Assembly (NCBI RefSeq): GCF_013282805.1
Contig: NZ_CP054038.1
Span: forward strand, 744,001-808,000
Length of the DNA: 64,000 nt
Origin: Microbacterium hominis
GTDB taxonomy: Bacteria > Actinomycetota > Actinomycetes > Actinomycetales > Microbacteriaceae
Direction of reading: 5' to 3'
Part shown: positions 1 through 8,233 of the stretch, in pieces
Layout: each line of letters begins with the position of its first letter
Position numbering within the stretch: the first letter of the stretch is position 1
Program-made: the position numbers and the translations under genes
The notes under the pieces: generated by a model
Database searches by the model: none
The model's input: only the letters and a program-made list of their open reading frames with translations
Told to the model about the DNA's origin: nothing

Positions 1-1
1 C

Positions 2-103
2 ACGCGCAGCGACGTCTCCACCCGCGACTACTTCCACCCCTCGACGACGGGCCAGCGGTCGCTGGCGGCCGTCACGTGGGCCGCGTCGCAGTGGGTCGGG
101 TGA
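2..103 (+). CDS. SGNH/GDSL-type hydrolase, C-terminal end (partial)
   Basis: Only the last 33 codons are in the window, entering from the left edge and ending at TGA 101-103. The residues include Asp-Tyr-Phe-His-Pro-Ser followed by a Gly and an Ala-rich helix with Trp. This matches the last block of SGNH/GDSL esterases and lipases, where the Asp and His of a DxxH(P) motif complete the Ser-Asp-His triad. Substrate cannot be told from this fragment. Family call is by motif only; the rest of the gene lies upstream of the window. Confidence 0.6.
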   Translation, partial: TRSDVSTRDYFHPSTTGQRSLAAVTWAASQWVG

Positions 104-189
104 CTCGCCGTCGCTGAGACCGCCGGTGGCGGGGTCGGTCCCAGCCGCCCGCCCACCGGTGCTCGTCTCGCGGGCGGTGCAGGCCCGTC

Positions 190-195
190 TAGGGT
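190..195 (+). promoter_or_regulatory. -10 box TAGGGT, leaderless start of the 202 gene
   Basis: TAGGGT lies exactly 6 nt before the GTG at 202. This spacing puts the transcription start on the start codon, so the mRNA is probably leaderless. No convincing -35 is visible. Confidence 0.4.
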
Positions 196-201
196 GGGAG
201 G

Positions 202-381
202 GTGACCAAGAACACCCTCTGGACCGTCCTGGCTGTCATTGCGGCCATCGCCATCGCCTGGGTGCTCGTGAACCTGCTGTTCTCGGTGCTCTGGTTCGTC
301 GTGAAGCTGGCGATCATCGCCGGCGTCGCCGTGGTCGTGTACCTCTTCCTGCGCGGCGCCTTCTCGAAGTCGAAGAGCTGA
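202..381 (+). CDS. Small two-helix membrane protein, 59 aa
   Basis: A 59-codon frame starts at GTG 202 and ends at TGA 379-381. The protein begins MTKNTLW and has two hydrophobic helices, about residues 5-27 and 29-50, followed by a short basic Ser/Lys tail, so the C-terminus is probably cytoplasmic. The strong hydrophobic pattern and the TAGGGT box 6 nt upstream support a real gene in spite of its size. No enzymatic motif is visible and the function is unknown. It faces the convergent nucleosidase gene 4 bp downstream. Confidence 0.65.
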   Translation: MTKNTLWTVLAVIAAIAIAWVLVNLLFSVLWFVVKLAIIAGVAVVVYLFLRGAFSKSKS

Positions 382-385
382 ACCC

Positions 386-951
386 CTACAGGTCGTACTC
401 TGCGCGCACGCGCGCGTACAGCTGCGCGCTGCACGCGGCCACCGCGTCGAGCCAGCTCATGTGCGCGTCGTCCTGCGCGCGATCCGACACCGACTTGAGC
501 ACCCGCAGCGGCACGCCGAACTGCTCGGCGACCCACGCGTACGCGTAGGTCTCCATGTCGACGAGCACGGCCCCGAGGGGCGGATGCTGCGCGCGGCCTC
601 CGCATCGTCGACGAAGTGGTCGCCGGTGGCGATCGTGACGCCGTCGGCTGTCCCGGGACCGATGCGCACCCGCGCGGGGAGCGAGACGTGCTGCCCGACG
701 ATGCCGTCGATGTCGGTGACGTCGTGCTGGATCGCCGCTTCGACCTCGAACACCTCGTAGGGCAGCGACGGGTCGATCGCTCCGGCGGTGCCCACCACCA
801 GGATCTCCTCATAGGGCTGCGCATCCAGCGCGCGGGTGAGGGCGTACGCGGCCTGGAGCTTTCCAGGCCCGGTGATCAGCCGATCGAAGCCGGGCAGCTC
901 CGCGGGGAAGGCGGCGAGTTCGGACTCGAGGGCGGCGACGAGCAGTCTCAT
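386..951 (-). pseudogene. MTA/SAH-type nucleosidase, frameshifted as sequenced
   Basis: Two overlapping frames on the minus strand together give a protein of about 188 aa of the PNP/UDP phosphorylase (MtnN-like) superfamily. The first frame (from ATG 951) begins MRLLVAALESELAAF and carries a Gly-Thr-Ala-Gly nucleobase-pocket segment. The second carries VDMETYAYAW, the Met-Glu ribose-binding motif, and a Ser-Asp-Arg with the catalytic acid. The frames join at 569-583, where C4 and G4 runs sit side by side; adding one base restores a normal sequence. This is most likely a sequencing deletion rather than gene decay. Family members cleave methylthioadenosine, S-adenosylhomocysteine or related nucleosides; the substrate is not resolved. 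GAGAAT lies 6 nt upstream of ATG. Confidence 0.75.
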
Positions 952-1006
952 CGTTCCATTCTCCCCGTCCGCCGGCGCTTATGCAGTGTGTGGAGTGGGG
1001 CGCCGC

Positions 1007-1406
1007 GGTTCGTGGGGCGCTGGCTGCGGCTTTCGCGCTCGTGATCCCGTCGGGAGCGACCCTTGAAGGTGGGGGCGTCGCGGCACGCAGGGTTCGTGGG
1101 GCGCTGGCTGCGGCTTTCGCGCTCGTGATCCCGTCGGGAGCGACCCTTGAAGGTGGGGGCGTGCGGCACGCAGGGTTCGTGGGGCGCTGGCTGCGGCATC
1201 CACGTGACTGAACCCGTCCGGAGCGACCCACGAACGCCGAGGCGCCGCGGCGCATGTGGTTCGTGGGGCGCTGGCTGTGGCATCCACGTGACTGAACCCG
1301 TCCGGAGCGACCCACGAACGCCGAGGCGCCGCGGTGCGCGTGGTTCGTGGGGCGCTGGCTGGGGCATCCATGTGACTGAACCCGCTGGAAGCGACCCACG
1401 AACGCG
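1007..1406. repeat. Tandem array of five ~84-bp units with inverted ends
   Basis: Units start at 1007, 1091, 1174, 1258 and 1342 (periods 84, 83, 84, 84). Each opens with GGTTCGTGGGGCGCTGGCTG. Units 3-5 close with GAGCGACCCACGAACG, whose reverse complement nearly matches the opening, so each unit can fold into a long hairpin. Units 1-2 differ in the middle and close with GAGCGACCCTTGAAGG, so the array is a mosaic of two subtypes. The array fills the 476-bp gap between the nucleosidase and lipase maturation factor genes. It is not CRISPR: units are directly adjacent with no unique spacers. Confidence 0.85.
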
Positions 1407-1427
1407 GGCGAGCACCATCCGAGGGGT

Positions 1428-2981
1428 TCACGCGCCGCGCTGCGCGGCATCCGCACCGATCGGCGGCACCACGAGCCGCTCGCGGTCGCGCACCCAGCGC
1501 GCTCCGTCGGCGCGATGCTCGGCGCGGGTGGCGAAGCGGTACCGGTACGACACCGCACGCACGAAGCGCGGCCGGCCGCCGTCGAACGGGTCGTGCCCCA
1601 GCAGTCGCAGAGTGGCGGGGTCGGCGTCGAGCAGGCGCACGAGGAACGTCGTGAACCACTCGTCGAGCGAACGCCCGAGCGGCAGGAACCACATCAGCCA
1701 GTCCAGCCGCAGATGGTACGGCGCGAACGGGCGCGGCACGCGCCGCAGGTCGCCGGGCTTGCCCTTGAACCCGTACTCCTCCCAGTGCGCCCGGTCGGGG
1801 TCGGCATCCATGGTCCCCTCCACCACGATCTCGATGCGCTGCTTCGTGACCGAGCCGAACGCGCCGTAGGCGTTGGCGAGCTGCCACCGGTTGAAAGACG
1901 CGTTCATGAGCTGCCGCCGCGCCACGAGGTTCTGCACGGGGGCGACGCTCAGCCACAGGTACAGCGCGCCGACCGCGCACGTCACGACGAGCCACGCGAT
2001 CGGCACCCCGTCGATCGTGCCGGGGAGAGGGGATGCCGCGCCCGCGGCCCCGGGGCCGGCATCCCCTCCGCGCAGTGCGGTGGCAGGAACCCCGATCGCC
2101 GAGAAGGCCAGCACGATCGTCGCCCAGTTCAGCCACGCGAAGTTCCCGGTGAGCACGAGCCAGAGCTGCGTCGCGATGACGACGGCCGCCGCGCCCGCGC
2201 CGACCAGGGCGGGGATCGGGCCGGGCACCACCAGCCCCAGCAGCGGAGCGAAAAGGAACCACGGCACCACCAGTTGGGCGACGTGGTTCCCGACCACCTC
2301 GCCGCGATGGAACCAGCGCGGCAGCAGGTGCGCCTGGCGGCTGAGCGGTCCCGGCATCGGCTGCGTCTCGTGGTGGTACATGAGGGCGGTGAGATCGCGC
2401 CACTCGCGTCCGCCGCGGATCTTGATCATGCCCGCGCCGAACTCGAGCCGGAACACGAGCCACCAGAACAGCACGATCACGACGACCGTCGGCGGCTGGT
2501 CGTTCGAGCCGAGGAACGCGGCGAGGAACCCGGCCTCCAGCAGCAGCATCTCCCAGCCGAATCCGTAGAAGGTCTGGCCGATCGAGACGATCGACATATA
2601 CCCCAGCCACAGCGCGAGGAAGCATAGCATCGGCACCCAGGGCGGACCGAGCTGGGGGATGCCGGCCACCAGCGTCGCCGCCATGACCAGCCCCGCAAGG
2701 CACAGCGCGACCAGACGGGCATCGGTGTAGCGGAGGTAGCGGAACATCGTCGGCCGCAGCCGGTACCGCGCCCGCCGCGAGGCGTGGGCGGACGCGCGCG
2801 CGGTGGCGCGCGCCCAGCCGAGCAGCTCGGGGGCGGGCAGCAGGCCGCGCTCGCCGAGCAGGGGGCGGAACTGGTTCAGGGTCGACACGAACGCGATGGC
2901 GTACAGCGCCGCGATGCCCCGTTGGAGCACCTCGCGCGCGAGACCGAAGTCGACCGCCGCGAAGCCGTCCATGCCGGTCAC
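1428..2981 (-). CDS. Lipase maturation factor (LMF) family membrane protein
   Basis: This 517-aa polytopic membrane protein has hydrophobic helices across most of its first 380 residues. The sequence matches the LMF1/LMF2 family: a conserved segment around residues 110-240 has Gly-Gln-Thr-Phe-Tyr-Gly-Phe-Gly-Trp-Glu, Phe-Arg-Leu-Glu-Phe-Gly-Ala-Gly-Met-Ile-Lys and Trp-Arg-Asp-Leu-Thr-Ala-Leu, followed by Tyr-His-His-Glu-Thr-Gln-Pro-Met-Pro. In animals LMF1 helps lipases fold in the ER; the role of the bacterial homologues is not established. The C-terminal 130 residues are polar and probably form a soluble domain. It follows the FAD oxidoreductase on the same strand, separated by 42-bp tandem repeats. 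The start was chosen as the ATG at 2981 before the hydrophobic region. Confidence 0.85.
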   Translation of the reverse strand: MTGMDGFAAVDFGLAREVLQRGIAALYAIAFVSTLNQFRPLLGERGLLPAPELLGWARATARASAHASRRARYRLRPTMFRYLRYTDARLVALCLAGLVMAATLVAGIPQLGPPWVPMLCFLALWLGYMSIVSIGQTFYGFGWEMLLLEAGFLAAFLGSNDQPPTVVVIVLFWWLVFRLEFGAGMIKIRGGREWRDLTALMYHHETQPMPGPLSRQAHLLPRWFHRGEVVGNHVAQLVVPWFLFAPLLGLVVPGPIPALVGAGAAAVVIATQLWLVLTGNFAWLNWATIVLAFSAIGVPATALRGGDAGPGAAGAASPLPGTIDGVPIAWLVVTCAVGALYLWLSVAPVQNLVARRQLMNASFNRWQLANAYGAFGSVTKQRIEIVVEGTMDADPDRAHWEEYGFKGKPGDLRRVPRPFAPYHLRLDWLMWFLPLGRSLDEWFTTFLVRLLDADPATLRLLGHDPFDGGRPRFVRAVSYRYRFATRAEHRADGARWVRDRERLVVPPIGADAAQRGA

Positions 2982-3077
2982 GGTACGCCCGGCGCGCGAC
3001 CGGCGACAGGCCCCGCCCGCGTCCCGCGTCGATACAGGCTGTCGCAGGCGTCGGTACGGGCTGCTCCGCCGTCACGA

Positions 3078-3203
3078 GCTGCGGGTGCGGGCGCCGATGG
3101 TGACAGCGGAGCGGGGGAGGCTGCGGGTGCGGGCGCCGATGGTGACAGCGGAGCGGGGGAGGCTGCGGGTGCGGGCGGCGATGATGACAGCGGAGCGGGG
3201 GAG
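3078..3203. repeat. 42-bp direct repeat, three copies plus a partial
   Basis: Units at 3078-3119, 3120-3161 and 3162-3203 start with GCTGCGGGTGCGGGC and end with GACAGCGGAGCGGGGGAG. Units 1 and 2 appear identical and unit 3 has a few changes. A fourth partial copy runs into the stop codon of the FAD oxidoreductase at 3223-3225. A length of 42 is divisible by three and one minus-strand frame reads a Pro/Ala/Ser repeat, but no start or conserved protein goes with it. It looks like a minisatellite in the gap between two genes. Confidence 0.85.
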
Positions 3204-3222
3204 GCCGCGGGTGCGGGCGGCG

Positions 3223-4685
3223 TCACCCGGCGAAGAGGTCGTCGAGCGTGGCCTCGACGCCGACCGTGTCGGCGATGGCCTGGCGGGCGGCGTACCAGCC
3301 CGGCATCCCCGTCACCCCGGGCCCGGGAGGCGTGGCCGCCGAGGCGAGGTACACCCCGCGCAGCGGCGTGCGCCAGGGGGTGCGCGAGAGCACGGGGCGC
3401 CGCACCGCCTGCACGAGGCTGAACGCGCCGCCGAGGATGTCGCCGCCGATGTCGGCCGGGTTGAACGCCTCGCGCTCGGCGGCGGTCATGGCCCGCGAGG
3501 CCAGCACCCGCTCGCGGAACCCGGGTGCGAAGCGCTCGACCTGACGCAACACCGGCTCGGTGGGGTCCAGCGTCGATCCCGCCGGCACGTGGATGTACGC
3601 CCACAGCACCTGCGCATCGCCCGGCGCCCGGGTGCCGTCGAGCATCGACGGCTGCACGGCGAGCACGTACGGCGCATCGGCCACCCGACCGCGCGCGACG
3701 GCGTTCTCGCTCGCCTCGACCTCGGCGCGCGTGCCGCCCAGGTGCACGGTCGGCGCCCGCGCCACGTCGGGATGCGCCCACGGCACCGGGCCGGAGAGGG
3801 CGAAGTCGACCTTCGCCGCCGCGGGGCCGTACCGGTAGGCGCGGATCGCGCGGGCGTACGCGGCCGGGAGGGCGGGGTGGGTGAGCAGCAGCCGCGGCGA
3901 GGTGTCGAGCACGAGCACGTCGCCGCGGGCCGGATCCCCCCACGCGAAGCCGTCGAGGCTGTCGATGCGCCGATCCGTCTCGATCTCGCCGCCGTGCGCG
4001 ACGAGGTCGGCGATCAGCGCGTCGGCGATGCGCTGCGCGCCGCCGCGGGGAAGGCCCAGCCCTCGCCGACGTGGCCGTGCGCGAGCAGGAACAGCCCCGA
4101 TGCCGCGCCGCCCAGCGAGGGGAGCGGAGTGTTGCCGTGGGCGAGCACGCCGGTCACCAGAGCGTCGCCCTCCTCGGTCGCGAAGGTGCGTCGTCCGAGC
4201 GAGGAGCCGAGTTCCAGCATCCGCGCTCCGAAGCGGGCCATGACGAGGGGATGCCGCGGCAGGCGCAGCAGCTGCGCGCCGCTGAACTCGACGATCTCCT
4301 CGAGGTGGCGGGCCATGGGCCGCACGACCGCGCGCCAGGCCGCGGCATCCCGACCCAGCCCGTCGGCCGTGCGCTCGAGGTCGCGCCACGCGATGGCGGC
4401 GCGCCCGCCGTCGAGCGGCTGCGCGTAGGAGGCCTCCGGCACTGCCCAGTCGATGCGCTCCCGCAGCCCGAACGCGCGGAAGAAGGCCGAGGTGAGCGCG
4501 GCCGGGTGCACGGCCGAGCCGACGTCGTGGTGGAAGCCCGGGATCGTGAGCTCCGCCGTGCGCACGCCGCCGCCGGGGGTGGATGCCGCCTCCTGCACGC
4601 GCACGCGGTACCCGGCGCGCGCGAGCGAGACGGCGGCGGACAGCCCGTTCGGGCCGCTGCCGACGACGGTGGCGCGGGGAGCCAT
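3223..4685 (-). pseudogene. FAD-dependent oxidoreductase (phytoene-desaturase-like), frameshifted as sequenced
   Basis: Two minus-strand frames together encode about 487 aa of an NAD(P)/FAD amine-oxidase/phytoene-dehydrogenase type protein. The N-terminus has the dinucleotide fold VVGSGPNGLSAAV at residues 6-18 and a Gly-Gly-Gly with Arg typical of the family. The C-terminal half includes Ser-Pro-Arg-Leu-Leu-Leu and ends ...GMPGWYAARQAIADTVG, the usual closing FAD-contact helix. The frames meet at the G4 run 4047-4050; one extra base gives GWAFPRGGAQRIAD and a continuous protein. Substrate is unknown; carotenoid genes are not seen nearby. GAGGAT lies 6 nt upstream of the ATG. Probably intact in the organism. 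Confidence 0.75.
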
Positions 4686-4815
4686 GCGCCCATCCTCGCA
4701 CCGTGGGACGCGGCGGTGGGCGCCGACGACCTGGTGAGCGCGTCAGGCTTTGCGCGGCGGCGCGACTTGGGCAGGATGGGAGGGCGGCGAGGCGCCGCGC
4801 AGAGAGGTGGGGGTC

Positions 4816-5394
4816 ATGAAATCGGTTCTGCTCGACACGCCCGCAGGCATCACGGCGCGACTGGGGTGGGACCCCAAGCTCTCCGAGCATGATCGCAAGC
4901 GCATGCTCGCGCGGGAGATCCTCGCCGCGCATCTGAAGGTCGAGGAGCGGGCCGTGCGCGTGGAACGCGAGGCGCCGACCCACTTCGGCTTCCACACCCA
5001 GCTCATCGCCGAGGTCAACGGCCAGGAGGTGCCGCTGGCGATCCGCAACGCGAGCTTCCGCGCCGCCACGATCGTGGCCGTCGCCGATCCGGCCGTGCCG
5101 ATCGGCCTCGACATCCGCGACGGGCGCCCCGACACCGTCGAGGTGCACACGATGAAGCGGCACTCGCATCTGCTCGACGAGGACGACCTGCCCAAGCTCA
5201 TCGCCCACTGGACGCGCGTGCAGGCGGTGCGCGACGCGGACGGGCGCGGCACGCGCGTGGCGGCCGACCACGTGCGCCTGGACTCTCCGCAGACCAAGGG
5301 CTGGATCCCCGACCGCAAGGTCTTCTACCAGCTCGCCGACCTGTCCCGCGACGGGTTCATCATCACGATGGCGTACGGAGCGCTGCCGGCCTGA
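4816..5394 (+). CDS. 4'-phosphopantetheinyl transferase-like protein, probably inactive
   Basis: The 192-aa protein starts at ATG 4816 behind an AGAGAGGTGG ribosome site. Residues 95-101 (Pro-Ile-Gly-Leu-Asp-Ile-Arg) and 131-145 (HWTRVQAVRDADGRG) line up with the two signature motifs of Sfp-type transferases, GxDxE and WxxKExxxK. The first Asp (D99) is kept, but the acidic partner is Arg101, and the Lys-Glu pair of the second motif reads Val135-Gln136. If the alignment is right, the Mg-binding and catalytic residues are lost and the protein is a non-catalytic relative. The family link rests on these motifs and on overall size; no carrier-protein genes lie nearby. Confidence 0.55.
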   Translation: MKSVLLDTPAGITARLGWDPKLSEHDRKRMLAREILAAHLKVEERAVRVEREAPTHFGFHTQLIAEVNGQEVPLAIRNASFRAATIVAVADPAVPIGLDIRDGRPDTVEVHTMKRHSHLLDEDDLPKLIAHWTRVQAVRDADGRGTRVAADHVRLDSPQTKGWIPDRKVFYQLADLSRDGFIITMAYGALPA

Positions 5395-5440
5395 CGCGCG
5401 ACGCAGCGGCATCCATCCCGATCCGGGCGATGACTCACGA

Positions 5441-5470
5441 CGTTTCGGCGCGTGTCATCCCGCTGAAACG
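5441..5470. promoter_or_regulatory. Inverted repeat before the 5492 gene
   Basis: CGTTTCGGCG (5441-5450) and CGCTGAAACG (5461-5470) form a 10-bp inverted repeat with one mismatch and a 10-nt gap. It ends 10 nt before the TACGCT -10-like box at 5481. It could be an operator or the end hairpin of the upstream gene; the sequence does not decide. Confidence 0.4.
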
Positions 5471-5491
5471 CCGCGCGCCGTACGCTGGAGC

Positions 5492-6058
5492 ATGGCGTAC
5501 AGCCCGGTTGCCGGACCTTTCGGAACCGTCGTCGCGATCGTCGGCGATGGTGCCCCCGACGTGGTCGCCGAGCTCAGCGGCGCGCCGGGCATCGAGGCGC
5601 TGACCCTCACCGACGACGATCCGGCGCTGGGCGCTCGCCGGATCCGCGCGTCGCTGTCGACCTGGGTCGTGCACGACGCCGATCCTCTCGTGCATGTCGC
5701 CTCAGCCTGGGTGGAGCTGTTCGAGGAGCGCTCGACGCTCGGTGCGCTCGAAGCCGAGGTCGACAGTGCGCTGGCGCGGTTCGGCGCGGGCGAGGCGGTC
5801 ATGCCCGACTACTACGTCGTGCTCGATCCCGGCTCCGCCGAGCACACCTGGCGGCACTGGTGGTGCGGCGCACTCGGCCATCGCGCGCCGCGGCGGGTCA
5901 TCCCGGTGGATGTGCCCGAGGCGGGGCGGGATGCCGCGGTGCGGCGCGCGCTCACGGGGCTGCCCACCTCCCGACCGTGGCCGGAGCCGCGATCGTGGCT
6001 GCCGGGTCTCGCGTTCGAGATCCCCGACCGCGTCGGGGTGCGCGACACCGGGCGATGA
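5492..6058 (+). CDS. Hypothetical protein, 188 aa
   Basis: The reading frame starts at ATG 5492, with TACGCT 5 nt upstream suggesting a leaderless mRNA. The protein is soluble, without signal peptide or membrane helices. It is acidic in the first half and has a Trp/His-rich segment near residues 117-124 (His-Thr-Trp-Arg-His-Trp-Trp-Cys). The N-terminal ~60 residues read like an alternating beta/alpha start (Thr-Val-Val-Ala-Ile-Val-Gly-Asp). I do not recognise the family; similar short proteins are common as strain- or genus-level hypotheticals in actinobacteria. It converges on nadE 15 bp downstream. Confidence 0.6.
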   Translation: MAYSPVAGPFGTVVAIVGDGAPDVVAELSGAPGIEALTLTDDDPALGARRIRASLSTWVVHDADPLVHVASAWVELFEERSTLGALEAEVDSALARFGAGEAVMPDYYVVLDPGSAEHTWRHWWCGALGHRAPRRVIPVDVPEAGRDAAVRRALTGLPTSRPWPEPRSWLPGLAFEIPDRVGVRDTGR

Positions 6059-6073
6059 CGCCCGCGCCCCTCG

Positions 6074-8140
6074 TCAGTCGACGAGGTCGGGCAGGGCCGC
6101 CTTCAGCTCGTCCAGCCAGACCCGCGCGTTGCCGTCGGAGGGCGCGCGCCAGTCGCCGCGCGGTGAGAGGGAGCCCGCGGGCGAGACCTTCGGCCCGTTC
6201 GGGATCGCCGAGCGCTTGAACTGCGCGAACGCGAAGTAGCGCTTCAGGAACACCTGCAGCCACTTCGTCACGGTCGCCAGGTCGTAGTCGAAGCGATCGT
6301 CGTCGGGGAAGCCGGGGGGCCAGGCCCCGGCATCCCGATCCCGCCAGGCATGCTCGGCGAGGAAGGCGATCTTCGAGGGCCGCAGGCCGTAGCGCAGCAC
6401 GTGGAAGAGCGTGAAGTCGTGGAGGGCGTACGGGCCGATGCGGTCCTCGGTGGACTGCATCTTGCCGTCCTGCCCGGCCGGCACGAGCTCGGGGGAGATC
6501 TCGGTGTCGAGCACCGACTGCAGCACGGCCTTCGCGGCATCCGACAGATCGGTCGAGCCGTCGCCGTCGTGGGCGATCACCCAGCGGATGAGGTGCTGGA
6601 TGAGGGTCTTGGGCACGCCGCTGTTGACGGCGTAATGGCTCATCTGGTCGCCGACGCCGTAGGTCGACCAGCCGAGGGCCATCTCGGACAGGTCGGAGGT
6701 GCCGATCACGATGCCGCCGTGGTGGTTCGCGAGGCGGAACAGGAAGTCGGTGCGGATGCCGGCCTGGACGTTCTCGAACGTGATGTCGTGCACGGGCTCG
6801 CCGTCGGCGAACGGATGGTCGATGCCTTCGAGGATCTCCAGGGCTGCGGGGCGGATGTCGATCGTCTCGATCGACGCGCCGATCGCCTCGGCCAGTGCGA
6901 TGGCGTTCGACTTGGTGTGGTCGCTGGTGGCGAATCCGGGCATCGTGAACGCGCGGATGTGGCTGCGCGGCATCCCCATGCGGTCCATCGCGCGCGCGAC
7001 GACCAGCAGCGCGTGGGTCGAGTCGAGCCCGCCGCTGACCCCGATCACGGGCTTCGGGCGCCCGATCGCCTCGAGGCGCTGCACGAGGCCCGAGACCTGG
7101 ATGTTGAACGCCTCGTAGCAGTCCTGCGACAGGCGCGCGGGGTCGTCGGGGACGAAGGGGAAGCGGTCGAGCGTGCGCCGGAGGCCGACATCGCGCGCGG
7201 GCGGCTCCAGGTACAGGTCGACCGTGACGAACGCTCCCGCGCCGGCGGAGGCGCGGTTGTCGTCGAAGGTGCCCTGCCGGATGCGGTCCTGACGGAGCCG
7301 GTCGAGGTCGACGTCGGCGACCGACCGTCGCGGCCCGTCCGGGAAGCGCTCGGTCTCGGCCAGCAGCAGGCCGCCCTCGTAGATCATGGTCTGGCCGTCC
7401 CACGACACGTCGTTCGTGGATTCGCCCGCCCCCGCCGCGGCGTACGCGTAGGCGGCGAGGCAGCGCAGCGACTGCGACTGGCACAGAGTCTTCCGGTCGT
7501 CGGCACGCGCGATCGTGATGGGGCTGCCCGACAGGTTCACCAGCACCGTCGCGCCCGCCAGCGCGGCCAGCGACGACGGCGGCACCGGCACCCACACGTC
7601 TTCGCACACCTCTGCGTGGAGCACGAGGCCCGGGACGTCGCGCACGTCGAAGAGCAGGTTCGTGCCGAACACGGCCTCGTACTCGCCGATGCGGATCGGC
7701 TCGCCGGCCCACTCCTCGCCCGGTGCGTACCAGCGGCGCTCGTAGAACTCGCGGTAGGTGGGCAGGTGGGCCTTCGGCGCGACGCCGACGACCTCTCCCC
7801 GGTGGATCACGACAGCGCAGTTGTAGAGCCGGTTCCGGTGGCGCAGCGGGGCTCCCACCACGAGCACCGGGAGCAGATCGGCGGAGGCCTCGGCGATCCG
7901 CGCGATCGCCGCCGTGACGGCATCCAGCACCGCGTCCTGCATCACGAGGTCGTCGATCGCGTACCCGGTGAGGCACAGCTCCGGGAACACCGCCACCGCG
8001 ACCGCGTCGTCGTGGCACCCGCGTGCCGCCTCGATCACCGCGTCGGCGTTCGCGGCCGGGTCGGCGATCGAGACCGGGATCGTGCACGCGGCGATCCGCG
8101 CGAATCCGTGCCGGTAGACGCTCTCGAACGGGAGGCTCAT
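6074..8140 (-). CDS. nadE: Glutamine-dependent NAD+ synthetase
   Basis: NadE makes NAD+ from deamido-NAD+, ATP and glutamine-derived ammonia. The 688-aa protein has an N-terminal nitrilase-fold glutaminase: Glu in FPELCLTGY (about residue 54), Lys in APKAHLPTYREFYE (about 129) and Cys in HAEVCEDVW (about 182). The C-terminal synthetase domain has the P-loop GVSGGLDST near residues 370-378 and the GTSDLSEMALGW segment. Length agrees with the two-domain enzyme. The start ATG is at 8138-8140, with CAGACT 7 nt upstream. It is divergent from the helicase gene at 8234. Confidence 0.95.
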   Translation of the reverse strand: MSLPFESVYRHGFARIAACTIPVSIADPAANADAVIEAARGCHDDAVAVAVFPELCLTGYAIDDLVMQDAVLDAVTAAIARIAEASADLLPVLVVGAPLRHRNRLYNCAVVIHRGEVVGVAPKAHLPTYREFYERRWYAPGEEWAGEPIRIGEYEAVFGTNLLFDVRDVPGLVLHAEVCEDVWVPVPPSSLAALAGATVLVNLSGSPITIARADDRKTLCQSQSLRCLAAYAYAAAGAGESTNDVSWDGQTMIYEGGLLLAETERFPDGPRRSVADVDLDRLRQDRIRQGTFDDNRASAGAGAFVTVDLYLEPPARDVGLRRTLDRFPFVPDDPARLSQDCYEAFNIQVSGLVQRLEAIGRPKPVIGVSGGLDSTHALLVVARAMDRMGMPRSHIRAFTMPGFATSDHTKSNAIALAEAIGASIETIDIRPAALEILEGIDHPFADGEPVHDITFENVQAGIRTDFLFRLANHHGGIVIGTSDLSEMALGWSTYGVGDQMSHYAVNSGVPKTLIQHLIRWVIAHDGDGSTDLSDAAKAVLQSVLDTEISPELVPAGQDGKMQSTEDRIGPYALHDFTLFHVLRYGLRPSKIAFLAEHAWRDRDAGAWPPGFPDDDRFDYDLATVTKWLQVFLKRYFAFAQFKRSAIPNGPKVSPAGSLSPRGDWRAPSDGNARVWLDELKAALPDLVD

Positions 8141-8233
8141 GGTGCTCAGTCTGTCAGGTGCGCGACGGGCCGGTGGATGCCGTGCCCGGCGTTGTCGGGG
8201 GCGCGGGCTATCGTCGGGAGGAGAAGGGGAGGC

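Noticed and set aside
1007..1406. Possible CRISPR array
   Set aside because: Units follow each other directly; there are no unique spacers, and no cas genes are nearby.
2978..3943. Minus-strand frame encoding a Pro/Ala/Ser repeat protein
   Set aside because: It overlaps the FAD oxidoreductase in another frame and its repeat part is only the 42-bp minisatellite read through; no start or conserved part.
6350..8233. Plus-strand open stretch in frame with the helicase, running antisense through nadE
   Set aside because: Helicase-family homology begins only at ATG 8234, which has a good ribosome site; upstream residues mirror nadE.
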